A stretch of DNA of 19,497 nucleotides from JBDIAR01 sp039812545 (GTDB lineage: Bacteria; Actinomycetota; Actinomycetes; Actinomycetales; Dermatophilaceae): assembly GCA_039812545.1 (NCBI GenBank), contig JBDIAR010000046.1, positions 1 through 19,497 on the forward strand, read 5' to 3'. A program made the translations under genes and the position numbers. This document shows positions 8,353 through 15,421 of this stretch, piece by piece. Numbering within the stretch: position 1 is the stretch's first letter; each line of letters begins with the position of its first letter. Under the pieces are notes generated by a model, which did not search any database, was not told the DNA's origin, and worked only from the letters and a program-made list of their open reading frames with translations.

Positions 8353-8891
8353 CGGGTCCTCATCCCGGCCAGCCGAGCCGGGGGCGCTCCGGCGGCGGCG
8401 AGCCTGAGTCGGTCCTGCGCCGCGCCGCGCCAGAGGTGGCAGATGGCCAGCGCCAGGGCGTCGGCGGCATCGGCGGGGCGCGGCGACGCGGTGAGGTGGA
8501 GCAGTCGGGTCACCATGGCCGTCACCTGGGCCTTGTCGGCCCGTCCCGAACCGGTCACCGCCGCCTTGACCTCGGTGGGGGTGTGCATGGCGACCGGTAT
8601 GCCGCGTTGGGCCGCCAGCAACATGGCCAGCCCCGCCGCCTGTGCCGTGCCCATGACGGAGGCGACGTTGACGTCGGCGAAGACGCGTTCGACGGCGACC
8701 GCGTCCGGGCGGCATCGGTCCAGCCAGACCGTCAGCTCGTCGTGCAGGCTGAGCAGCCGTTCGGGCGTCGGTTCACTCGTACCCGTCCGGATGACGCCCA
8801 CCTCGATGAGGCGCAGCTGCCGCCCGGCGGTCCCCTCGACGACCCCGACCCCACAGCGGGTCAAGCCCGGGTCGACACCGAGTACCCGCAT
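8349..8891 (-). CDS. ruvC: Crossover junction endodeoxyribonuclease RuvC
   Basis: The 180-residue nuclease resolves Holliday junctions. It keeps the acidic catalytic set of the RNase H-like fold: D7 (GVDPG), E68 (VERVF), D141 and D144 (ADAADALALAICH), spaced as in E. coli RuvC. Three nearby starts exist. The ATG at 8891 is chosen over that at 8897 because GGGAGG lies 7 bases before 8891 but only one base before 8897, and because it gives MRVLGVDPG, the family N terminus. The residues encoded upstream to 8996 are not RuvC-like. It heads the ruvCAB operon behind a candidate LexA box. Confidence 0.97.
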   Translation of the reverse strand: MRVLGVDPGLTRCGVGVVEGTAGRQLRLIEVGVIRTGTSEPTPERLLSLHDELTVWLDRCRPDAVAVERVFADVNVASVMGTAQAAGLAMLLAAQRGIPVAMHTPTEVKAAVTGSGRADKAQVTAMVTRLLHLTASPRPADAADALALAICHLWRGAAQDRLRLAAAGAPPARLAGMRTR

Positions 8892-8898
8892 CGGCATA

Positions 8899-8904
8899 CC
8901 TCCC
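8899..8904 (-). promoter_or_regulatory. Ribosome binding site deciding the ruvC start
   Basis: GGGAGG on the minus strand is 7 bases from the ATG at 8891 and only 1 base from the ATG at 8897, so it supports the shorter protein. The spacer TATGCCG overlaps a copy of the iterated 7-mer GGCATAC (8893-8899). Confidence 0.65.
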
Positions 8905-8939
8905 TTGCTCGTTCGTGGTCCGCGGCCGGCGCGTCGCTG

Positions 8940-8953
8940 TGGACACGTGTTCG
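8940..8953 (-). promoter_or_regulatory. Candidate LexA (SOS) box upstream of ruvC
   Basis: The minus strand reads CGAAC-ACGT-GTCCA. It matches 8 of 10 specified positions of the actinobacterial LexA consensus CGAAC-N4-GTTCG, with a perfect left half. It starts 6 bases downstream of a possible -10 element (TAGCGT, 8965-8960), so LexA bound here would cover the transcription start. ruvC belongs to the LexA regulon in mycobacteria, which makes the placement meaningful. The right half is degenerate. Confidence 0.5.
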
Positions 8954-8959
8954 GGCGCC

Positions 8960-8965
8960 ACGCTA
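8960..8965 (-). promoter_or_regulatory. Candidate -10 element (TAGCGT) for ruvCAB
   Basis: TAGCGT fits TANNNT, lies about 70 bases before the ruvC ATG and abuts the candidate LexA box. No good -35 hexamer is visible. The 120 bp gap between the glycosylase gene and ruvC is otherwise unremarkable. Confidence 0.35.
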
Positions 8966-9011
8966 CCTCCGGGCCGGCGACTGCCCGACGAGGCACGCCG
9001 GGGGCGGGCGA

Positions 9012-9833
9012 TCAGGGCCGCAGCAGGGCGATGGCGTCGTCGAGCATCTGCTGGGTGAGCCGGCCGGTGAAGGTGTTCTGCTGGCTCACGTGGTAGCAGC
9101 CGACGAGCCGGACCGTGCGCCGGTCGTCGAGCCGGTCGTCGGGCCGGGTCAGCTCGACGACGACACCGTGCCCGAACCGGGGTTTCGGCCGGGGTACGTC
9201 CCAGCCGGCGCGGCGCAGGGCCGCCACGATCGCGTCCCAGGCGATGCCGCCGAGGGCGAGGACGGCCTCCAGGGTCGGGGCGAGCAACGCGAGGTCCCGG
9301 TCCAGCCACGGCGCGCACGTCGTGCGCTCGGCCGGGGTGGGTGCGTTGTCGGGCGGTGCGCAGTGGACGGCGGGCACCATCCGGGTCTCCAGCAGGGCCA
9401 GTCCGTCCCCGGCGGCCGTGCTGTCCGGCCGGCTGGCCAACCCGGCCCGGTGCAACGCCGCGAAAATCCAGTCGCCGCTGCGGTCGCCGGTGAACATCCG
9501 GCCGGTCCGGTTGGCGCCGTGCGCGGCCGGGGCCAGACCCACGACCAGGAAGCGGGCGTCCCCGGCGCCCAGGCTCGGCGCAGGTCGGCCCCAATACGGT
9601 TGGTCCGCGTATGCCGCCCGTTTCGTCCCGGCGACCTGCTCACGCCACGCGACGAGACGAGGACAGGCCCGGCATACGCTGACCCGCGCATCGAGGTCGG
9701 CGACATCGCCGGCGGTCGCCGCCAGGCGCTCCACCTCGGCCCGGCTCGTGGCCACGGGGGTGGCGGCATCGGCGGGGTCCTGCGGCCAGCCCGATCCCGG
9801 CGGCACCGGAGAGGCGAAGGAGCCCCCGATCAC
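9012..9833 (-). CDS. Family 5 (UdgB-type) uracil-DNA glycosylase, iron-sulfur
   Basis: The 273-residue protein carries motif A GLAPAAHGANRTGRMFTGD (99-117) and motif B GCYHVSQQNTFTGRLT (245-260), which separate family 5 UDGs from family 4 and from Ung. Four cysteines (C54, C57, C158, C173) are placed to bind the 4Fe-4S cluster of families 4 and 5. Family 5 enzymes remove uracil, hypoxanthine and related deaminated bases from double-stranded DNA without the usual catalytic Asp/Asn, a plausible fit for a high-GC genome. The start is uncertain: the GTG at 9833 lacks a clear ribosome binding site, and starts inside the first 30 residues are possible. It lies between yebC (54 bp upstream) and ruvC. 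Confidence 0.9.
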   Translation of the reverse strand: MIGGSFASPVPPGSGWPQDPADAATPVATSRAEVERLAATAGDVADLDARVSVCRACPRLVAWREQVAGTKRAAYADQPYWGRPAPSLGAGDARFLVVGLAPAAHGANRTGRMFTGDRSGDWIFAALHRAGLASRPDSTAAGDGLALLETRMVPAVHCAPPDNAPTPAERTTCAPWLDRDLALLAPTLEAVLALGGIAWDAIVAALRRAGWDVPRPKPRFGHGVVVELTRPDDRLDDRRTVRLVGCYHVSQQNTFTGRLTQQMLDDAIALLRP

Positions 9834-9887
9834 CGGGTGCCGACGTCGCTCCGGCCGCGGGTCGTGGGACGGCGAACCCTCGACGTC

Positions 9888-10655
9888 CTACTCCTCGTCC
9901 AGTTGGGCGAGGATCTCGTCGCTCACGTCGCCGTTGGCCCACACGTTCTGGACGTCATCGGAGTCCTCCAGCGCGTCGACGACCCGGATCATCTTGCGGG
10001 CGCCGTCGGCGTCGAGTTCGACCTGCAGGGTCGGGATGAAGGACGCCTCGGCCGAGTCGTAGTCGATGCCCGCCTCCTGCAACGCCTTGCGGATCGCGAC
10101 GAAATCGGAGGCCTCGGAGACGATTTCGAAGGTGTCACCCATGTCGTTGACCTCTTCGGCACCGGCGTCGAGGACGACCTCGAGCAGCGCGTCCTCCTCC
10201 GTCTCGCCGCCGGTCTGGGCCTTGGGCACCATGACGACGCCCTTGCGGGTGAACAGGTAGGAGACCGACCCCGGGTCGGCGAGCGACCCGCCGTTGCGGG
10301 TCAGTGCTGTGCGGACCTCGGCGGCGGCGCGGTTGCGGTTGTCGGTCAGGCACTCGATGAGGACGGCGACCCCCCCGGGGGCGTACCCCTCGTACATGAT
10401 CGTCTCGTATGCCGCTCCGCCGGCCTCCGCGCCCGACCCGCGCTTGACCGCGCGGTCGATGTTGTCGTTGGGGACCGACGACTTCTTCGCCTTCTGGACG
10501 GCGTCGAACAAGGTCGGGTTGCCCGAGAGGTCACCACCGCCCTGGCGGGCGGCCACTTCGATGTTCTTGATGAGCTTGGCGAACAGCTTGCCGCGTTTGG
10601 CGTCCTTGGCCGCCTTCTGATGCTTCGTGGTCGCCCATTTGGAGTGGCCGCTCAT
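9888..10655 (-). CDS. yebC: YebC/PmpR family regulatory or translation factor
   Basis: The 255-residue protein begins MSGHSKWATTKHQKAAKDAKRG and contains NPTLFDAVQKAKKSSVPNDNIDRA and YEGYAPGGVAVLIECLTDN, in short the family landmarks GHSKW, NDNI and YEGYGP-type loop. It ends in the acidic third domain (DDVQNVWANGDVSDE). Family members have been described both as transcription regulators and as ribosome-associated factors (the mitochondrial homologue is TACO1) that help translation of difficult proline-rich sequences. CAGGAG lies 5 bases before the ATG at 10655. Position next to ruvC is classic synteny. Which activity applies here cannot be told from the sequence. Confidence 0.95.
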   Translation of the reverse strand: MSGHSKWATTKHQKAAKDAKRGKLFAKLIKNIEVAARQGGGDLSGNPTLFDAVQKAKKSSVPNDNIDRAVKRGSGAEAGGAAYETIMYEGYAPGGVAVLIECLTDNRNRAAAEVRTALTRNGGSLADPGSVSYLFTRKGVVMVPKAQTGGETEEDALLEVVLDAGAEEVNDMGDTFEIVSEASDFVAIRKALQEAGIDYDSAEASFIPTLQVELDADGARKMIRVVDALEDSDDVQNVWANGDVSDEILAQLDEE

Positions 10656-10718
10656 TCACGCTCCTGTATTTGCCGCTACCTGCATACGGATCTGGGTCCG
10701 CAATCCGCCGAACACCCC

Positions 10719-10724
10719 ATGCTA
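10719..10724 (-). promoter_or_regulatory. Candidate -10 element (TAGCAT) for yebC
   Basis: TAGCAT lies in the 131 bp divergent gap between yebC and the plus-strand zinc-finger/GNAT gene, about 64 bases before the yebC ATG. It fits TANNNT. No clear -35 is present. On the plus side the gap shows only a weak GAGACT six bases from the ATG at 10787. Confidence 0.3.
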
Positions 10725-10786
10725 CCCAGCCACACCGGCCCGCCCCGCGACTACCCACCTGGGGCCCGGTGGGCGAGACTGGGGTC

Positions 10787-11419
10787 ATGCAGACCTGTTC
10801 CGTGACCGGATGCCGCAATCCTCGCTGGCCTGGCGGCACGACGTGCTGGCCGCACCGCGAGGTCGTCCCCGATGCCTCCGCGGCGATCCCGCGCGACGAG
10901 GTGGAGCGTCTGGCGACGTGGACGGGGGTGGAGCAGGCCTTCCGCCAGGCGCGCGCTTCCGGGCCGCTCTACGAGGCGGTGGCCGCCGCCGGGCACGGGA
11001 TGTTCACCCCCGGCGACGTGCGTACCGCGATCGCGATGTTGCGCCAACGGGACCGGGACTACGTCTGGCATCTCCCGATCCGATGGGTGGCCAGTACCGG
11101 CGAGAACGACCGGGCGGACTGGAAGGTCGAGGTCGTCGACGAATCCGGCACCGGTCTGGCATACCGGCTGATCACTGCCGACGAGACCGAGCGTCGCGGG
11201 ATGTTCGTCGATGCCGCCACCCTGCGCGAATGGCGCCGGCTCGGCATCGCCTCGCGGCTGGCGCAGGCCGTGTTCGATCAGTTCCCGCGGATCGTGCGGT
11301 GGAGCGTGAAGACCCCGAACCCGGACGGCACCGCCTTCTGGAACGGGATGGAACGCCGTGGCATGGTGCGCATCCGCACCCGGCTGTCCAACGCGACGTG
11401 GTCGTTCGACCGGTTGTGA
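10787..11419 (+). CDS. GNAT-like acetyltransferase with N-terminal zinc-finger-like motif
   Basis: The 210-residue protein starts with C4, C9, C20 and H23 in a CX4C-X10-CX2H arrangement, a small zinc-knuckle pattern. A helical middle region follows (about 30-95). The C-terminal part looks like a GNAT domain: a beta-strand-rich stretch, then EWRRLGIASRLAQAVF with the R-R-x-G-I-A acetyl-CoA loop, and NPDGTAFWNGMERRG, which resembles the usual last alpha-helix/beta-strand of the fold. The substrate is unknown. The frame is open to 10670, but the ATG at 10787 is chosen because upstream residues are low-complexity and the cysteine motif begins here. Its stop overlaps the next start (GTGA), so the two are probably co-translated. 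I do not recognise a named gene. Confidence 0.7.
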   Translation: MQTCSVTGCRNPRWPGGTTCWPHREVVPDASAAIPRDEVERLATWTGVEQAFRQARASGPLYEAVAAAGHGMFTPGDVRTAIAMLRQRDRDYVWHLPIRWVASTGENDRADWKVEVVDESGTGLAYRLITADETERRGMFVDAATLREWRRLGIASRLAQAVFDQFPRIVRWSVKTPNPDGTAFWNGMERRGMVRIRTRLSNATWSFDRL

Positions 11420-11892
11420 GGCTCGCGCCGCGGCTCGGAGTCGTGGCGCTGCTGGCCGCTTCGCTGGGGGCGTGTTCGACCGGCCCGGCCCCGTTGGCGG
11501 GTTCGTTGCGCGAGGGCGACGTCGCGGTCACGGCGGTCGTCGAAACCGACGCCGTCGCTGTGACGTTCACCCCGGATCGTCCCGACCTGCACCTGTATGC
11601 CATGGAGTTGGCCGTCGAGCGGACCGCCGGGTTGGGCGTCGCGACCGGGGTCAGGGTCGGCGGCGCGCTCTCGGCGACCGGCGCCGCGACCGCGGACCGA
11701 CCGGTGCACGACCTGCGGCTGGCGGCGTTAGAGGTCGCGGTGCCGGTGTATCCGGAGGGTCCGGTCACCGTGCGCGTGCCGGTGCGTCGGGGTGAGGGGA
11801 CGGCGAGCCTGTGGGTGAGTTATGCCGCCTGCAGCGCCACCGAGTGCTTCGCCCCGGTTCGGGACCGCGAGGTCGTCCTGGCGCCGAGCTGA
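11416..11892 (+). CDS. Putative lipoprotein with DsbD N-terminal-like cysteine motif
   Basis: The 158-residue protein has a basic start (MRLAPRLG), a hydrophobic segment and the lipobox LGAC with the lipidated cysteine at C20, so it should be anchored on the outer face of the membrane. The rest is beta-rich and ends SLWVSYAACSATECFAP. The Y-x2-C-x4-C-x2-P pattern (Y136, C139, C144, P147) resembles the redox-active end of the DsbD N-terminal domain, which passes electrons from a membrane reductase to extracytoplasmic thiol proteins. No membrane DsbD/CcdA-type partner is in the window. The GTG at 11416 overlaps the stop of the gene before it. It converges on pdxT with 7 bp between the stops. 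Confidence 0.72.
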   Translation: MRLAPRLGVVALLAASLGACSTGPAPLAGSLREGDVAVTAVVETDAVAVTFTPDRPDLHLYAMELAVERTAGLGVATGVRVGGALSATGAATADRPVHDLRLAALEVAVPVYPEGPVTVRVPVRRGEGTASLWVSYAACSATECFAPVRDREVVLAPS

Positions 11893-11899
11893 CGCGCAG

Positions 11900-12529
11900 T
11901 CACCGGCTCCGGTGGGACACGCGCTCGGCCACGAGGTCGAGGAAGAGCCGGTGTATCCGGGAGTCCGCGGTCACCTCGGGGTGGAACGAGGTCACCAGCA
12001 GCGGGCCCTGGCGCGCCGCGACGACCGCCTCTCGATCCTCGCGGACCACCGTGGCCAGCACCTCGACCCCCGGCCCGACGCGTTCGACCCAGGGCGCCCG
12101 GATGAACACCGCCCGCACCGGCACCCGCTCGTCGACGACCCCGGACACCAGCAGGTCGGCTTCGAACGAATCCACCTGACGCCCGAACGCATTGCGTCGC
12201 ACCGTGATGTCCATCCCGCCGAAGGTCTGCTGGTCGGCGGTCGCGTCGACCACAACGTCGGCGAGCATGATCATCCCCGCGCACGACCCGTATGCCGGCA
12301 TACCGCCGGCCAGTCGCTCCCGGATGGGATCGAACAGCCCGAACGCCCGGGTGAGCTTGTCGATGACCGTGGATTCACCGCCCGGGATGACCAGGGCGTC
12401 CGCGGCGGCCAGTTCGAGGGGACGTCGGACGGGGAAGGCGTCGGCTCCGAGCGCGGTCAGCGTGCGGAGGTGTTCGCGCACGTCACCCTGCACCGCGAGG
12501 ACCCCGACCGCGACCGGCTGGGGCGACAC
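11900..12529 (-). CDS. pdxT: Pyridoxal 5'-phosphate synthase glutaminase subunit PdxT
   Basis: The 209-residue class I glutamine amidotransferase hydrolyses glutamine and channels ammonia to PdxS for one-step PLP synthesis. Visible are VGVLAVQGDVREH near the N terminus, PGGEST with E52, the nucleophile C83 in YGSCAGMI, and the His/Glu pair H183/E185 in SFHPEV. The frame is open far upstream to 13648, but that part is pdxS read in the wrong frame. The GTG at 12529, 8 bp after the pdxS stop, gives the expected N terminus. The codons for GMPAYG (about 75-81) contain the palindromic double copy of the iterated 7-mer. Confidence 0.95.
   Translation of the reverse strand: MSPQPVAVGVLAVQGDVREHLRTLTALGADAFPVRRPLELAAADALVIPGGESTVIDKLTRAFGLFDPIRERLAGGMPAYGSCAGMIMLADVVVDATADQQTFGGMDITVRRNAFGRQVDSFEADLLVSGVVDERVPVRAVFIRAPWVERVGPGVEVLATVVREDREAVVAARQGPLLVTSFHPEVTADSRIHRLFLDLVAERVSHRSR
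12290..12303. repeat. Perfect 14-bp palindrome GTATGCCGGCATAC inside pdxT
   Basis: Two inverted copies of the iterated 7-mer abut to form a perfect palindrome within the pdxT coding region, encoding GMPAYG on the minus strand. It is the only directly paired copy I found in the window. Confidence 0.85.
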
Positions 12530-12537
12530 GTGGGCGC

Positions 12538-13455
<918 letters not shown>

Positions 13456-13563
13456 GACACGTGTCCTTTACCTGAGAGCGGGAGCCGTCATCCCGCGAAG
13501 CGCTCCGGGCGGGGATCGCCCGCGGCCGGAGACGTGACCGATCGACCGGTCGCGCCACCCACC
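13456..13563 (-). promoter_or_regulatory. Hairpin-rich leader of pdxS, possibly regulatory
   Basis: Downstream of the candidate -10 element the leader can form three perfect-stem hairpins: 13551-13536 (GACCG/CGGTC), 13521-13507 (GGGCG/CGCCC) and 13496-13478 (GCGGGA/TCCCGC, 7-base loop). The last is followed directly by CTCTCAGGTAAAGGAC (13481-13466 region, ending in the ribosome binding site). That string resembles the 3' conserved strand of the glycine riboswitch aptamer, but its partner CCGAAGG element is missing. A regulatory role is speculative. Confidence 0.3.
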
Positions 13564-13569
13564 AGAATA
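13564..13569 (-). promoter_or_regulatory. Candidate -10 element (TATTCT) of pdxST
   Basis: TATTCT is one of the few AT-rich hexamers in the 194 bp gap between the divergent pdxS and MFS genes and fits the -10 pattern. Transcription from it would give a leader of about 100 bases before the pdxS GTG. No strong -35 is present. On the plus side of this gap I see no clear promoter for the transporter. Confidence 0.4.
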
Positions 13570-13649
13570 GGAGCCCCTCGATCCGGCTCGGACACAGGGG
13601 GTGGCCTCGCAGAGACGGTCCCCGCGGTGTTCGGGCGATCGGGTTCAAT

Positions 13650-14858
13650 GTGTCGGTGCCTCACGACTCGACCGCAGCCCCCGACCTCCCGGCCCCCGGC
13701 CCCCGGCGCTCCGCCGCCGCGGCCTTCGCCATCTTCTCGGCCAACGGGATCGCCATGGGAGTGTGGGGCGCCGCCCTGCCGGGGTTGCGTGATCGGGTCG
13801 GCACGGATGCGCACGGCCTGGCCATCCTGCTCGTCGTCACCGGCGTCTGTGCCGTGGTCTCGATGCAGTTCGGCGGGCGGATCGCGGATCGGCGGGGCGC
13901 CAAACTGCCCACGTATGCCGCCGCGGTCGTGCTCATCTCGGCGCTGCTGTTGTTGGCGTGGGCGCCGACCTACCCCACGCTGCTGATCGGGGGCGCGGTC
14001 CTCGGCCTCGGCAACGGCACGATGGACGTCACGATGAACTCGCTCGCCGTGGACGCCGAGAAGGACTTGAACCGCTCGGTGATGAGCCGGATGCACGCCT
14101 TCTTCTCCATCGGTGGCCTGATCGGCTCCGGGATGGTGCTCGTGTTGGCCGGACGCCTCGGCCGGCCGGGGTGGGTGCCGCTCGTCGTCGCGGCCGGGGC
14201 CTGTGCCCTGGTGCTGGGCGGCGCGTACCGGCATACGGCTCGCGGCAGCATCGCGGACCACCACGCGCACGACGGGTCGGACGGCGGTCCGGTGCGGCCG
14301 CCGAAACTGCCGGCGGTCGCGTGGCTGCTCGGGGCGATGGCGATGGGGTTCGGGATCACCGAGGGGACCGGCCTGGACTGGGCGGCCACCCACGTCACCG
14401 ACGTGGCGAAGGTGGACCCGGGCACCGGCGCGCTGGGGCTCGTCGCGGTCAGCGCGACGATGGTGGCCATCCGGCTGGTCGGGGACCATGCGGTGGATCG
14501 GTTCGGGCGGTCCGGGGTGGTGCGGTTCGGATCGGTGATCGCCTCGGGCGGCTATCTCGTGGTCGCCTTCGTCACCTCCCTGCCGACCATCGTGGTCGGC
14601 TGGTTGATGGTCGGACTCGGCGTCGGGCTCATCGCGCCGCAGATCTACGGCCTGGCCGGATATATCGGTGGCGGGCGGGTGCTGGCCGTCGTCACCGGCT
14701 TCGGGTACACCGCGTTCCTGTGCGGGCCGGCGGTGATCGGTTTCGTCGCCGGGCTGGTCGGACTGCAACGGGCCATGCTCGTGCCCCTGGTGTCGGCCTG
14801 TCTGCTCGTCGTCTTGTCGGCCTGGATGCCCAGAGCGCCCGCGGACGGCGAGCGTTAA
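13650..14858 (+). CDS. Major facilitator superfamily transporter, YbjJ-like
   Basis: The 402-residue membrane protein has about 12 hydrophobic segments in two halves, separated by a His/Asp-rich cytoplasmic loop near residues 197-225. The loop between segments 2 and 3 holds GGRIADRRGAKLP, a variant of the MFS A-motif. The block GLGNGTMDVTMNSLAVDAEK followed by MSRMHAFFSIGGLIGSG is characteristic of the YbjJ/fucose-permease-like branch. The substrate cannot be told. Proximity to pdxST suggests, but does not show, a link with vitamin B6. The start is GTG at 13650 (or GTG at 13656); neither has a good ribosome binding site. Its TAA shares bases with the stop of the convergent lemA-like gene. Confidence 0.88.
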   Translation: MSVPHDSTAAPDLPAPGPRRSAAAAFAIFSANGIAMGVWGAALPGLRDRVGTDAHGLAILLVVTGVCAVVSMQFGGRIADRRGAKLPTYAAAVVLISALLLLAWAPTYPTLLIGGAVLGLGNGTMDVTMNSLAVDAEKDLNRSVMSRMHAFFSIGGLIGSGMVLVLAGRLGRPGWVPLVVAAGACALVLGGAYRHTARGSIADHHAHDGSDGGPVRPPKLPAVAWLLGAMAMGFGITEGTGLDWAATHVTDVAKVDPGTGALGLVAVSATMVAIRLVGDHAVDRFGRSGVVRFGSVIASGGYLVVAFVTSLPTIVVGWLMVGLGVGLIAPQIYGLAGYIGGGRVLAVVTGFGYTAFLCGPAVIGFVAGLVGLQRAMLVPLVSACLLVVLSAWMPRAPADGER

Positions 14859-15421
14859 AGCCAGGGGGCGTCGTCGGCGAACTCGACCGTACGGGGCAGG
14901 TCGGTGTGACCGGCCAGCCGGAAGGTCCGGACGAGGAACTTGCGGCGCACCAGCCGCACATCGGTCACCGCGTCGTTGTGGAACCGTCGAGCCAACTGCA
15001 CGCGCTTGGCCGCCGCCGCGAGCCGGTCGAACTCCTCGCACGGGTCGTCGCGGACCGGTTCGGCGGACTCGGCGGTCAACGCGACGTTGAGGGTTTCGGT
15101 GAGATCGGACTCGACCTGTTCCCGGTCGGCGCCGGGTTCGTCCGACATCGACAGGGCTTCGGCGGCCGCTCCGAGGAGGATCAACGAGGTGGCGCCGTCC
15201 AGGCGCCCCGAGTTCGCCAACTCCAGCACCGCCTCGGCGCGGCGCACCAACTGGGCGTCCAACGCGGCATACGTGCCCTCGAGCCGGGTATGCAGCCGGT
15301 CGAGTCGGGCGGCGCTGTAGGTGAGATACCAGCCCAACATGACCACCACGATCAGGGTCGCGATGGCCCAATCCCCGAAACCCGACAGGAAACCGGCGGC
15401 GGCGAGCTGCCAGGTGGTCAC
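14855..15421 (-). CDS. LemA-like single-pass membrane protein
   Basis: The 188-residue protein has one N-terminal membrane helix (WAIATLIVVVMLGWYL, about 18-33) followed by helical cytoplasmic or extracytoplasmic sequence. ARLDRLHTRLEGTYAALDAQLVRRAEAVLELA matches the first LemA repeat in character (R-L-x-N/T-R-x-x-x-x-Y/W-x-x-x-D-x-Q-L-x-R-R), and KRVQLARRFHNDAVTDVRLVRRKF matches the LemA RxFYNxAVxxYN region. LemA proteins have no settled biochemical role. The GTG at 15421 overlaps the pimA stop (GTGA), so it is coupled to pimA and forms the end of the PIM operon. This position suggests a role at the cell envelope, which is inference. Confidence 0.7.
   Translation of the reverse strand: MTTWQLAAAGFLSGFGDWAIATLIVVVMLGWYLTYSAARLDRLHTRLEGTYAALDAQLVRRAEAVLELANSGRLDGATSLILLGAAAEALSMSDEPGADREQVESDLTETLNVALTAESAEPVRDDPCEEFDRLAAAAKRVQLARRFHNDAVTDVRLVRRKFLVRTFRLAGHTDLPRTVEFADDAPWL

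Noticed and set aside
13456..13620. A complete glycine riboswitch before pdxS
   Set aside because: Only the 3' strand resembles the aptamer. The CCGAAGG core and the GGAGAG strand are absent, so it is reported as a leader of unknown role, not as a riboswitch.
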